A stretch of DNA of 41,521 nt from Bacillota bacterium (GTDB lineage Bacteria > Bacillota > UBA4882 > UBA10575). Of the stretch, positions 16,424 to 24,131 are shown one piece after another. Each line of letters begins with the position of its first letter. The stretch's first letter is position 1. Location of the stretch: positions 1-41,521 of the forward strand of contig JAAYGU010000105.1 in assembly GCA_012727535.1 (NCBI GenBank), in the 5' to 3' direction. The notes under the pieces were generated by a model, which saw only the letters and a list, made by a program, of their open reading frames with translations, searched no databases and was not told the origin of the DNA. The position numbers and the translations under genes were made by a program.

Positions 16424-18067
16424 ATGAAGAAAAAATTTCGTCAACCACGACTGCCGTCCGCTTTAAAAAAAGAAAAAGAGCGGCGACAAAAAGAGCAGCA
16501 GGGTGAAGGGCCGTTTCTAAAGCCAGAGTTGGAAGCGAACATTACCTATCTCCGGGAAGCGATTGGCCACAGTAATGATGTGATCTTCCGGGAGTTTTAT
16601 ATGAAACTGGACCAACCAGTCCGGGCGATGTTGGTCTTTGTGGACGGCTTGATCACTAAGGAAGTAATCAATGAATATATCCTTCACGCCTTGACCACTT
16701 TTGAAGCCGACGCAGAAGATAAGTGGACACGGGAGCGGGAGAAGCTGGCGGAGAGGGTCAAAGACCATATCTTGACCATCAACGAAGTGAGTCTCCAATC
16801 CGATTTCGGGCAAGTGATTACCGCGATTCTCTCCGGTGAGACCGCACTGTTGATTGACGGTAGCGACCAGGCTTTGATCTGTAATACCCGGGGTTGGGAA
16901 CACCGGGGGATTGAAGAACCGATGACGGAAGCGGCGGTGCGCGGACCGCGCGTCGGTTTCAATGAGATTTTACGCTCAAATACAGCCCAGATTCGCCGCT
17001 CGATTCGTGATCCTGATTTGCGTATAAAAACGATGAAAATCGGAGTACGCTCACAGACTGATGTGGCGATTGTCTATTTGGCGTCGATTGCCAAACCGGA
17101 GATCGTTACGGAAGTTGAAGAACGCTTGAAGAAGATCAAAATCGATGGCCTGCTCGAGAGTGCCTACATTCAAGAGTATATCGAGGATAGTCCAGGAAGC
17201 ATCTTTCCGACCATTCAGGTCACCGAGCGGGTTGACCGGGTGGTGGCGGGCTTACTAGAGGGAAAGGTGGCCGTCCTGACTGATAATACCCCTTTTGCAT
17301 TGATTATGCCGGTTACTTTTTGGCAACTGTATTATGCGGCTGAGGATTATTACCACCGGTGGCCGCTGGCTATTCTCCTGCGCCTGATCAGGATGATCGC
17401 TTTCTTTTTCTCCTTATATCTTCCCGCTTTATTTATTGCCTTTGCCGTGCATAATCCGGAGTTAATCCCGTTTAATCTGGCGATTAAGATCGCCGGGACC
17501 AGGGAAGGAATCCCCTTTCCCGTTTTTTTGGAAGGTCTGATGATGGAGTTGGCGATTGAGATCATCAGGGAAGCTTCGGTACGCCTACCCGGTCCATTCG
17601 GCCAGACAATCGGGATTGTCGGGGGGTTCGGCCTGGGGGATGCCGCGGTCCGGGCCGGATTGATCTCACCAATCATGACGATCGTGGTGGCCTTAACCGC
17701 GATCAGTTCCTTTGCCGCTCCCAGTTTTGGAGTGGCAATTACGATGCGTCTGTTACGCTTTCCGCTCATGTTGGTCGCCCAGATTAGCGGTTTATATGGG
17801 CTTTCGATCGCAACGATCGTCTTGCTTATTCATCTGGCCGGGATCCGCTCGTTTGGAGTGCCCTATCTATCGCCGCTAGTGCCTTTGAACCTTTCGGATC
17901 TAAAAGACTTCCTGGTGGTGGTGCCCAGGTGGGCGATGATCAACCGTCCCTTGGCTTATGAACCTTTGCAGATTGACCGGGGAGGGATAAAAGCGCAAAC
18001 CTGGTGGGAAGCGTTGTTCAAGCCCCCCCAGCGTGAGAGAAAAGGGGGGAGGAGAAAAGATGAATAG
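16424..18067 (+). CDS. gerAA: Spore germination protein GerAA family (receptor A subunit)
   Basis: The 547-residue protein is the A subunit of a GerA-type nutrient germinant receptor in the spore inner membrane. A charged N-terminal soluble domain (about residues 1-300), including DVIFREFYMK and ETALLIDGSDQALICNTRGW, precedes the membrane part: about five segments with RLPGPFGQTIGIVGGFGLG. The family signature MTIVVALTAISSFAAPSF is clear. Start ATG 16424 follows an AGGCTAAGG stretch. The stop overlaps gerAB by 8 bases. Confidence 0.93.
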   Translation: MKKKFRQPRLPSALKKEKERRQKEQQGEGPFLKPELEANITYLREAIGHSNDVIFREFYMKLDQPVRAMLVFVDGLITKEVINEYILHALTTFEADAEDKWTREREKLAERVKDHILTINEVSLQSDFGQVITAILSGETALLIDGSDQALICNTRGWEHRGIEEPMTEAAVRGPRVGFNEILRSNTAQIRRSIRDPDLRIKTMKIGVRSQTDVAIVYLASIAKPEIVTEVEERLKKIKIDGLLESAYIQEYIEDSPGSIFPTIQVTERVDRVVAGLLEGKVAVLTDNTPFALIMPVTFWQLYYAAEDYYHRWPLAILLRLIRMIAFFFSLYLPALFIAFAVHNPELIPFNLAIKIAGTREGIPFPVFLEGLMMELAIEIIREASVRLPGPFGQTIGIVGGFGLGDAAVRAGLISPIMTIVVALTAISSFAAPSFGVAITMRLLRFPLMLVAQISGLYGLSIATIVLLIHLAGIRSFGVPYLSPLVPLNLSDLKDFLVVVPRWAMINRPLAYEPLQIDRGGIKAQTWWEALFKPPQRERKGGRRKDE

Positions 18068-19166
18068 TCAGTCGGCGCGTTCCCTATCTTCGCGGCAAGT
18101 CACTTTAATCATCGTCGGGTTTACCATCGGCGCCGGCATCCTCACTCTGCCCAGCGCGGCGGCGGAATTGATGGGGGCTTCCGGCTGGGTGTGGGTGCTT
18201 GCCACCGGGCTTTTGTTTACCGGGGCTGCTTGGGTGGCAGTAAAATTTGCGCAGCAAGCACCCGGGGAAACCCTTGTGGAATATAGTCAAAAACTGCTCG
18301 GCAAACCGCTGGGGATCTTATACAGTCTCTTCTTTGCGGCTTACTTCTTTTCGTTCCTGCCAGTTGAGACCCGAGTCCTGCAGGAACTGGTCAATATTTC
18401 GCTTTTACCGACAGCGCCGACCTGGTTTGTCAGCGGTTCTTTTATCTTTGTTATGGCGTATGGTGCCTCCCGGGACATTAAACAACTGGCCCAAGTGAAT
18501 GAGCTCTTGATCGAGATTGCTCTGCTGACAGGTGTTTTTGTCGTTATATTAGCCTGGCAACATTTTGAACCGAAAAACTTAATGCCTTTTTTAGCGCAAG
18601 ATCAGCTTCACTTAGGAAACTTAAAAGTGGGGATTGGGACAGCTTTTGCTTATGCCGGTTTCCAGTCGATCAATCTGATTTTACCTTATATCAAACAACC
18701 GCAAGAGGCGGCGAAAGCCACTCTGAAGGCGCTCTTAACAGTAGTCGGTGTCTATACTTTTTTTACCATCTCAGTGATTGGGGTTTTTGGTTATAAAGAA
18801 ACGATGGCGATTGCCTGGTCCGGCTTGGAGCTGGCCAAGTCGGTGAATCTGGAAGCGATTATCTTAGAAAGGTTGGATTTAATTTTACTGATTGCCTGGC
18901 TGTCTGCGATCTATACCACCGGTCTGCTCACGTATTATATGGCTGCTTTAACTCTTAGTAAGATCTGGCGTTTACCGAGCCACGCACCGATCGTCTGGGC
19001 AATGGCCCCGCTCATCTATTATTTGAGTACTCTGCTTAAAAACTATTTTACCTGGAATGAGTGGAGTTTCTATATCTCCCTGCTCACCTTGGCCATTAGT
19101 TTTGTTTTTACGCCGCTTCTTTACTTACTCTCTTTGCTGAAAAAACGGGGCGAAAGGAGTGGGTAG
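18060..19166 (+). CDS. gerAB: Spore germination protein GerAB family (receptor B subunit)
   Basis: The 368-residue protein is the GerAB permease-like subunit (APC superfamily), thought to bind the germinant. It has about ten membrane segments and begins SSRQVTLIIVGFTIGAGILT, the family start. FAYAGFQSINLILPYIKQP and a long hydrophobic C-terminus follow. The ATG at 18060 lies after GGGGGGAGGAG and overlaps gerAA. Length is normal for the family. Confidence 0.92.
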   Translation: MNSQSARSLSSRQVTLIIVGFTIGAGILTLPSAAAELMGASGWVWVLATGLLFTGAAWVAVKFAQQAPGETLVEYSQKLLGKPLGILYSLFFAAYFFSFLPVETRVLQELVNISLLPTAPTWFVSGSFIFVMAYGASRDIKQLAQVNELLIEIALLTGVFVVILAWQHFEPKNLMPFLAQDQLHLGNLKVGIGTAFAYAGFQSINLILPYIKQPQEAAKATLKALLTVVGVYTFFTISVIGVFGYKETMAIAWSGLELAKSVNLEAIILERLDLILLIAWLSAIYTTGLLTYYMAALTLSKIWRLPSHAPIVWAMAPLIYYLSTLLKNYFTWNEWSFYISLLTLAISFVFTPLLYLLSLLKKRGERSG

Positions 19167-19201
19167 CGATAGAGGCTTTTGGAGGAAGAACTAGTTTAAC
19201 T

Positions 19202-20323
19202 TTGATACTCATCCTTTGCTTACTCCTTACGCAAACGGGCTGCTGGGGAGGGAGAGAGCTCAACGCCCGGGCCTTTGTAACGGCGATCGCATTTGATCTA
19301 ACCAAAGATGAAGAACTACAGGAAGAGCAATATTTGATCAGTATTCAACTGCCGGTCCCCGAAAGGATGGCAGGCGGCGAAGGGCAAGGCGCCGGGGAGG
19401 GAAAACCCTTTGTCGTGTTAGGGAGTACCGCGAAGACGGTCATCACCGGTATTCTCCAACTGCAGCGGCAGTTAGACCGGAAGCTTTTTTTGGGTCATAC
19501 CCACTTGATCTTAATCAGTGAAGAAGTGGCGACGGCCTTTGGTGTAAACCAGGTTATCGATTATTTCCTCCGTGATTTTAGCATTCAACGCATGACCCGC
19601 CTGGCCGTGGTGGATGGGAAAGCCCGGGACATTTTAGAACTGGAACCGCCGATGGGCCAGACTCCCTCCGCTTATATTCTTAACCTGCTCTCACCACAGA
19701 GCGGAAGTAGTTTTACTTATATTACCGACTTGGGTAAACTGCAGGTACTTCAGTCTCTTGAGGGGATTGATCCGGTCCTCCCGCGCCTTAGTAAAGGGCA
19801 AGAAACAGAGTTGACCGGTGGCGTGGCTGTGTTGAAAAATGGTTACTTCCGCGGTTGGCTTGGCAATTTTGAAACCCGCGGGCTGAACATCTTACATAAT
19901 GAATTTGTCGAATCCGAGTATGAAGTGGAGTGCCCGCTGCACCCGGGCGATCAGATTGTGGTCGGTGTTAATGAGCTACGCTCCGTTTACCGCTTGGAAG
20001 AAGCGGGTGGGACCCCCCGCGTAAAAATTATGGTTTAAGGCCGGTTCGAAACCCGGGAGTTCACCGGGCCGCACGGGCCGGAAGAACATATAGCGTCAGA
20101 CTTGGAAGCAACGGTCTCGGCTAAGGTGCGGGAAGAAATACAGCAGACCATCACAAAAGCGCAGGACTTGGGGGTGGATATTTTAGGAGTCGGTCGTTAC
20201 CTCCGGGCTTATCATCCAAGAATCTGGGCGCAACTGGACTGGGAGGAAGAATTTCCTTTCTTCCCGCTTGAAATCGAAGTGAAGATGGACTGGGGGCTGA
20301 CGATTAGGAGGTTGGGTGGGTGA
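19202..20323 (+). pseudogene. gerAC: gerAC germination receptor C subunit with an in-frame TAA
   Basis: GerAC is the lipoprotein subunit of the receptor. The first 278 codons give a signal peptide with the family GCWGGRELNARAFVTAIAFD start, then the N-terminal and middle domains, up to PRVKIMV. A TAA at 20036-20038 follows. The same frame continues without break (GRFETREFTG..., then ATVSAKVREEIQQTI...GVDILGVGRYLR) to a normal C-terminus at 20323, total 373 codons, which is the expected family length. A single base change would explain the stop. The start is also poor: TTG 19202 lies 14 bases after the only good ribosome site. No restart with a ribosome site follows the TAA. Most likely a nonsense mutant; a sequence error is possible. 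Confidence 0.8.
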
Positions 20324-20917
20324 GGCAGCTGACCATTTGGGGGAAGGCCTTACGGCTCCGTTTTTTTTCTGCTTCGCTCCTCCCGCTGTTCTTAGGAACG
20401 GTCATCTCCGGAGGAGGGGATGGTATAATCTCCAGCGGGGCCTGGCTGTTGGTTTTAGGGGTGGTGCTCTCGGCACACGGTGCTTCTAATCTCTTGAATG
20501 ATCTCTATGATGATCTCTACGGCACCGACCGGATCAATCAGCATTATTCCCCGTTCAACGGGGGAAGTCGCGTTTTACAAGAGGAGCTCATCTCCAGGTC
20601 GGCGATGAAAAGAGCGATTCGGCTCTGCTACGCCGTGGGCACGATCTGTTTGTTGCTCTTGTCGAAATTAGGGGGCGGATGGGGGGTCCTTCTATTAGGC
20701 CTGGCCGGTTTCGGGTGTGGCTATTTCTACTCGGTCCCCCCTTTCCGCCTGGCTGGAACGGCCTGCGGTGAGCTACTGGTCGGATTGGCCTTCGGGCCCC
20801 TGTTGGTTCTAGGTACAACGACGGGTTTGACCGGTGTTTTTAGTAAGGAGGCGGTACTGGTCTCTTTACCGGTGGGTGCACTGATTGCAGCTGTGATCTT
20901 GATTAATGAATTTCCCG
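20320..20917 (+). pseudogene. menA: menA-like UbiA-family prenyltransferase, 5' part (interrupted)
   Basis: This part encodes about 199 residues of a 1,4-dihydroxy-2-naphthoate prenyltransferase-like (UbiA superfamily) membrane enzyme. The first aspartate-rich motif is in NLLNDLYDDLYGTD (about residue 57), with several membrane segments and LINEFP at the end. Coding then runs into the AT-rich islet and stops at 21003 after 28 foreign codons. The missing second motif continues at 23719. GTG 20320 overlaps the gerAC stop, so the gene belongs to the gerA operon. With the islet in place the product cannot be active. Confidence 0.88.
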
Positions 20918-21173
20918 TAAAAATTAATCTTTTGTTTGTATGTTTATATTTATTTAGCTTCCAATCGGCTCCCTCCCTGCCATATTTTTTTAAAAAGGGT
21001 TAACTTTTTTTTATTATATTTCACCGCCTTGCCATATGTCAAGACACATTTTGTATGAATTATTACCAGCTTGTTTTAAACGGTACGGGACAGGACCGGT
21101 CGGGACCGACGAAAGTCATGCTGAAAACTAACTCTTTTTTATAACCCGAAGCGAACAAACGTTCTAATTTCTA

Positions 21174-21202
21174 TTGACACATTGACATATAAATTATATA
21201 AT
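21174..21202 (+). promoter_or_regulatory. Consensus SigA promoter of the islet
   Basis: TTGACA (21174-21179) and TATAAT (21197-21202) are both exact consensus with the ideal 17-base spacer. A second TTGACA lies at 21182-21187, giving a doubled TTGACAYA repeat of 8-base period inside the spacer. It reads into the first islet gene 60 bases later. Confidence 0.85.
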
Positions 21203-21262
21203 TGAATTAGGATAATTATAAATATTAATCTGTCTATTCTTTAAAAGAAAGGTGGTGGGATT

Positions 21263-21565
21263 ATGGGTAAAGTTAAGTTTGGACCGGGGTTTTATATTAC
21301 TATATTGTTTGTTTTGGTGATTGGACGATATGATATTAAGAATTATTTGTACTTGTTCCCGACCCCTTATTTAATTGGTATCGCCTTTTTGGATAATGCT
21401 TTCGCTGATTTGCCGGCGTATATTATGAAGCATCATAAAATTATTATTAACCTGGTGTTTTTAAGGTACATATCTCCACACATAATTAACTGGATAATTA
21501 AATTCATTACCGGAGGTTTAACACAGTATAAGGGAAGAAAAAATAAGATTAATTATGCCAACTAA
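21263..21565 (+). CDS. Hypothetical membrane protein of the islet
   Basis: The 100-residue protein is not one I recognise. It is hydrophobic with about two to three possible membrane stretches (FYITILFVLVIG, PTPYLIGIAFL, IIINLVFLRYIS) and a basic C-terminal tail (KGRKNKINYAN). ATG 21263 follows AAAGAAAGGTGGTGGG. It is the first gene after the islet promoter and the VbhA gene follows by 13 bases, so it is probably co-transcribed with the toxin-antitoxin pair. Codon use is strongly A/T-rich. Confidence 0.55.
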   Translation: MGKVKFGPGFYITILFVLVIGRYDIKNYLYLFPTPYLIGIAFLDNAFADLPAYIMKHHKIIINLVFLRYISPHIINWIIKFITGGLTQYKGRKNKINYAN

Positions 21566-21578
21566 GGAGGTTTGTTTG

Positions 21579-21797
21579 ATGGACAAGGTTCGGGAAATTG
21601 CTGAGAGAAGGAAATATTTTGAATCTGCACTTGCAAGTTCAAGAATGGAAGGCCATGAATTTACTAAAGCGGAACTTGATTTGATCGAGAGAGTTATAAA
21701 AGGAGAACTTACGGAAGAGCAAGCAATGGATTATTTTCGGTTTTTCATTTCTGAACTAAAAGAATTGAAACCTGAATTGTTCAGCAAGGAGGGATAA
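21579..21797 (+). CDS. Antitoxin VbhA-like protein
   Basis: The 72-residue protein fits the VbhA class of Fic antitoxins. The inhibitory motif (S/T)xxxE(G/N) is present as SSRMEG (residues 20-25), on a helix-rich body with ERVIKGELTEEQAMDYF. The glutamate is known in this family to block ATP gamma-phosphate placement in the Fic active site. ATG 21579 follows AAGGAGG by eight bases. The Fic toxin gene follows five bases after its stop. Confidence 0.82.
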   Translation: MDKVREIAERRKYFESALASSRMEGHEFTKAELDLIERVIKGELTEEQAMDYFRFFISELKELKPELFSKEG

Positions 21798-21802
21798 TAT
21801 TT

Positions 21803-22414
21803 ATGTCTGATCCTTACGTGTATAAAAACACTCATGTTTTAATTAATAAGTTTGGAATAACGGATGGAGATTTTCTTGATGCTACAGAACGATTTTTTAC
21901 AGTATTTCGAGAAAAACAACTTCGCGATAATCCGATTAAGGGCAATTTTGATTATGATCATTTAAAGAAAATACACGGTTTTATTTTTCAAGATGTGTAT
22001 GATTGGGCCGGCCAGGAACGGATTGTAAACATTTCTAAAGGTGGGACGGATTTTTGTCCTGTCCAGAATATTCAACCTTTTGCTGAATCGATATTCAATG
22101 ATCTTAAAAAGCAAAACTATTTTAAAGGTCTTAGTCAAGAGGAATTTGCAGTAAAGGCGGCCCACCTTTTTTCGGATATTAACGAATTACATCCATTTCG
22201 AGAAGGAAATGGAAGAACGCAAAGAGAATTTATGCGTGAACTTGCTCTTAATGCTGGTTATGAATTAGACTTGAACAAGGTTCCTAAAAAGTTGATGATG
22301 GATGCTTCTATTCAAGGTCATTATGGATTGAACTATGAATTTGAAAACATATTCAAGGCACATTTAAAGCCACTTGATCGCACAAAAGATATTGACTTTA
22401 ATCTTGACAGATAA
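21803..22414 (+). CDS. Fic-family AMP-transferase toxin
   Basis: The 203-residue protein carries the Fic motif complete as HPFREGNGRTQR (about residues 131-142), with the catalytic histidine and the phosphate-binding GNGR loop. Upstream are LKKIHGFIFQDVYDWAGQ and the flap-type GGTDFCPVQ. It lacks an internal inhibitory helix, which agrees with a separate VbhA. Fic enzymes transfer AMP or other groups to protein hydroxyls; known VbhT-type targets are topoisomerases, but the target here is unknown. A GGAGGG site lies 12 bases ahead of ATG 21803. Confidence 0.9.
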   Translation: MSDPYVYKNTHVLINKFGITDGDFLDATERFFTVFREKQLRDNPIKGNFDYDHLKKIHGFIFQDVYDWAGQERIVNISKGGTDFCPVQNIQPFAESIFNDLKKQNYFKGLSQEEFAVKAAHLFSDINELHPFREGNGRTQREFMRELALNAGYELDLNKVPKKLMMDASIQGHYGLNYEFENIFKAHLKPLDRTKDIDFNLDR

Positions 22415-22445
22415 TTTAACCGCTTTGTTGAAGGAGTGTTCTTTG

Positions 22446-22745
22446 GTGAAAGATTTTCGTTTAGTGATGGCTGATGGTGAATTAAGGTTGAGAATGAGAA
22501 GTGAATTGAAAGATGCTATAAGACGTGAAGCAAACAAGCGATCGGATAAAGCTAATAAAAGAGTTTCAATGTCCGCGGTAATAAGAGATGTTTTACAAAA
22601 TATATTTAAAACGGACCGATTAAAAAAAGCCATACTAGACGAATCGAGAAGAAGAACCGATGAAATCGGTACGTTGGTATCGATGAATGCTATTGTCATT
22701 GAAATATTAGAAAAAGTATTTCTTAAAAATAGAGACATTTTATAA
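22446..22745 (+). CDS. Small protein with two ribbon-helix-helix-like units
   Basis: The 99-residue protein seems to contain two copies of a short strand plus two helices: LRLRMRSELKDAIRREANKR...VSMSAVIRDVLQNIF, then RLKKAILDESRRR...VSMNAIVIEILEKVF. The VSMxAxxxxxLxxxF pattern is the usual second part of an RHH fold. It could be a DNA-binding regulator acting as a single-chain dimer, perhaps controlling the islet promoter. GTG 22446 follows AAGGAG by nine bases; TTG 22443 is an alternative. I infer function from the fold pattern only. Confidence 0.55.
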   Translation: MKDFRLVMADGELRLRMRSELKDAIRREANKRSDKANKRVSMSAVIRDVLQNIFKTDRLKKAILDESRRRTDEIGTLVSMNAIVIEILEKVFLKNRDIL

Positions 22746-22759
22746 GGGGGATCATACGG

Positions 22760-22996
22760 ATGACCAATATGAGTAAAAGGAAGGTTATATCAAGCAAGAT
22801 TACTCTTTTTGTTTTTTTCTATGTTTTGATCCGGGCAGTATTTTTGATATTCAGTCGTGAATTTTCATTACAACATATTTTATTATTTATTATATTTGTC
22901 GGGATAACTTTACTTATGATCATGGATATTTATATTCCGCGTATCAAAAAAGCTGAATTGGAAGTCAGCAAAGGGGGCGAAAGTGAGAATGAGTAA
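22760..22996 (+). CDS. Small two-span membrane protein
   Basis: The 78-residue protein has two clear membrane segments (about residues 14-32 and 39-58) and a charged C-terminal tail with KKAELEVSKGGESENE. I do not recognise it. It follows the RHH-like gene by 14 bases, with a GGGGG ribosome site, and overlaps the next gene by 14 bases. The tight packing suggests one transcript from the islet promoter. Confidence 0.5.
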   Translation: MTNMSKRKVISSKITLFVFFYVLIRAVFLIFSREFSLQHILLFIIFVGITLLMIMDIYIPRIKKAELEVSKGGESENE

Positions 22997-23627
22997 GAAG
23001 CGGCTATTTTTCGGACTGACGATTATTTTGTTGTTGTTGGTTTTATTGTTTACCAATATTGCTTTGGCAGATAGTTCAAAAAAGTTTGTTCCCGGCGCAG
23101 ATTCGATAGACTTAGAACCTTCTATGGTATATCAACCTTTGTATTTAAACAGATGGTCTGAACCGCAAAATCATGAGTTGAAATTGGTAAGTAACTTTGG
23201 CCCAAACGGAGAGGAAGCGTTAAAACTTCGTACTTTTAAGGGCAAAGAGAGTATTTTATGCGTTGGTTATATGGGAAGAAAAAGTAAGCCGGGAGTATAT
23301 AAATTTTCTGTTGAATATAAAGGTGATTTTATAACGAATAGAGATTCTAGATTTGGTGGACTGCTTTATATCAGTCACGATATTTCATACCGCGAATTTA
23401 GAGAAAAATATATAAATTCCAATATGATCTATGATGGCAGTCGGGCGTATATTCTTTTACCTTTGAGAGAAACAAAGGATTGGAAGAAAGTTGAAACAAC
23501 GTTTATTTATAATCACCAGTTCTTGGATATTTACGTACTCTTTTCCCTCGGATTTGGTAATACTTATGCTTCCGGGACTTTATATTTCATTAATTTGAAT
23601 ATAGAGAAGCTGGAGGATCTACAATGA
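22983..23627 (+). CDS. Exported protein, possibly a beta-sandwich
   Basis: The 214-residue protein has a signal peptide: KKR at the start, a hydrophobic stretch and a likely cut after IALA (about residue 29). The mature part is rich in aromatic residues and strands, with GVYKFSVEYKGDF and KKVETTFIYNHQFLDIYVLF, a pattern seen in carbohydrate-binding-like beta sandwiches. I cannot assign a family. GTG 22983 follows AAAGGGGGCG; ATG 22989 is an alternative start. The stop overlaps the next start. Confidence 0.5.
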   Translation: MRMSKKRLFFGLTIILLLLVLLFTNIALADSSKKFVPGADSIDLEPSMVYQPLYLNRWSEPQNHELKLVSNFGPNGEEALKLRTFKGKESILCVGYMGRKSKPGVYKFSVEYKGDFITNRDSRFGGLLYISHDISYREFREKYINSNMIYDGSRAYILLPLRETKDWKKVETTFIYNHQFLDIYVLFSLGFGNTYASGTLYFINLNIEKLEDLQ

Positions 23628-23731
23628 GTTTTCTTGGTGGTTCAATAATCAAAGGTTTTGATTGGGAGGCTTTTGAATATTTGCTTGACTTTGGCGGAAA
23701 AGGGGCCACTAATTCAGCATTACCAGGCTGA
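23624..23731 (+). pseudogene. Islet gene cut at the right junction
   Basis: ATG 23624 sits seven bases after a GGAGG and overlaps the preceding stop, as a real operon gene would. Its first 31 codons (MSFLGGSIIKGFDWEAFEYL, then LDFGGKGATNS) lie in the islet. The frame then crosses into menA and stops at 23729-23731. The original gene was therefore longer and lost its 3' part when the islet formed or inserted. The product is not recognised. Confidence 0.55.
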
Positions 23732-24026
23732 CCGCGCGACTGGTAAAACAACACTCGTGGTCAGGCTGGGCAAAGAGCGCGCGCTCAGAGTCCTGGCCTT
23801 CCTGTTGGGGACGGCCTATCTATTAATGACGGTTAATTTTCTGTATTTCGGAAAGTACCGCTATTTGCTCTCTTTTGTTTTTACATTGCCGGTGGCAGTT
23901 TGGGTTTACCGCTCCGCTAAACGCCATCGGGATGAGGCAAACAAGCTGAAGCCAGCCTGTGCCGGAATGCTGGCCCTCCATTTGCTAAAGGGTTTGTTCC
24001 TGGTGCTGGCCTGCTGGCGCTGGTAA
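23719..24026 (+). pseudogene. menA: menA-like prenyltransferase, 3' part
   Basis: This is the remainder of the interrupted UbiA-type gene. It encodes YQADRATGKTTLVVRLG, the second aspartate-rich motif minus its first Asp codon, which is split by the insertion, followed by membrane segments LGTAYLLMTVNFLYF and LLSFVFTLPVAVWVYR, ending CWRW. Length and ending fit the family. It has no start codon or ribosome site of its own at the right place. Confidence 0.85.
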
Positions 24027-24131
24027 AGATGGACTGGAGACAAGGGGGCGGCTGGACTGGTGGGCAGGAGGAACAAGGGTCGTCTTGGGCAGCGGTCAAA
24101 GGTCGGGAGAGCAGAAGTGGAGGGTAAGTAG

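Larger units (their letters stand above)
20918..23718 (+). mobile_element. 2.8-kb AT-rich islet inserted in menA
   Basis: Joining base 20917 to base 23719 gives INEFP-DYQADRATGK in one frame of 302 codons (598 + 308 bases), restoring the second DxxxD motif of the prenyltransferase. The 2,801 bases between differ sharply from the flanks in being AT-rich, with A/T-ended codons. They hold a promoter, a small membrane protein, VbhA, Fic, an RHH-like protein, a 2-TM protein, an exported protein and a gene cut at the right edge. I see no transposase, integrase, inverted ends or target duplication. The first 345 bases are non-coding apart from the menA overrun. Confidence 0.85.

Noticed and set aside
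20918-23718. Group II intron or IS element as the cause of the menA split
   Set aside because: No GTGYG/AY ends, no reverse transcriptase, no transposase and no inverted ends are visible.
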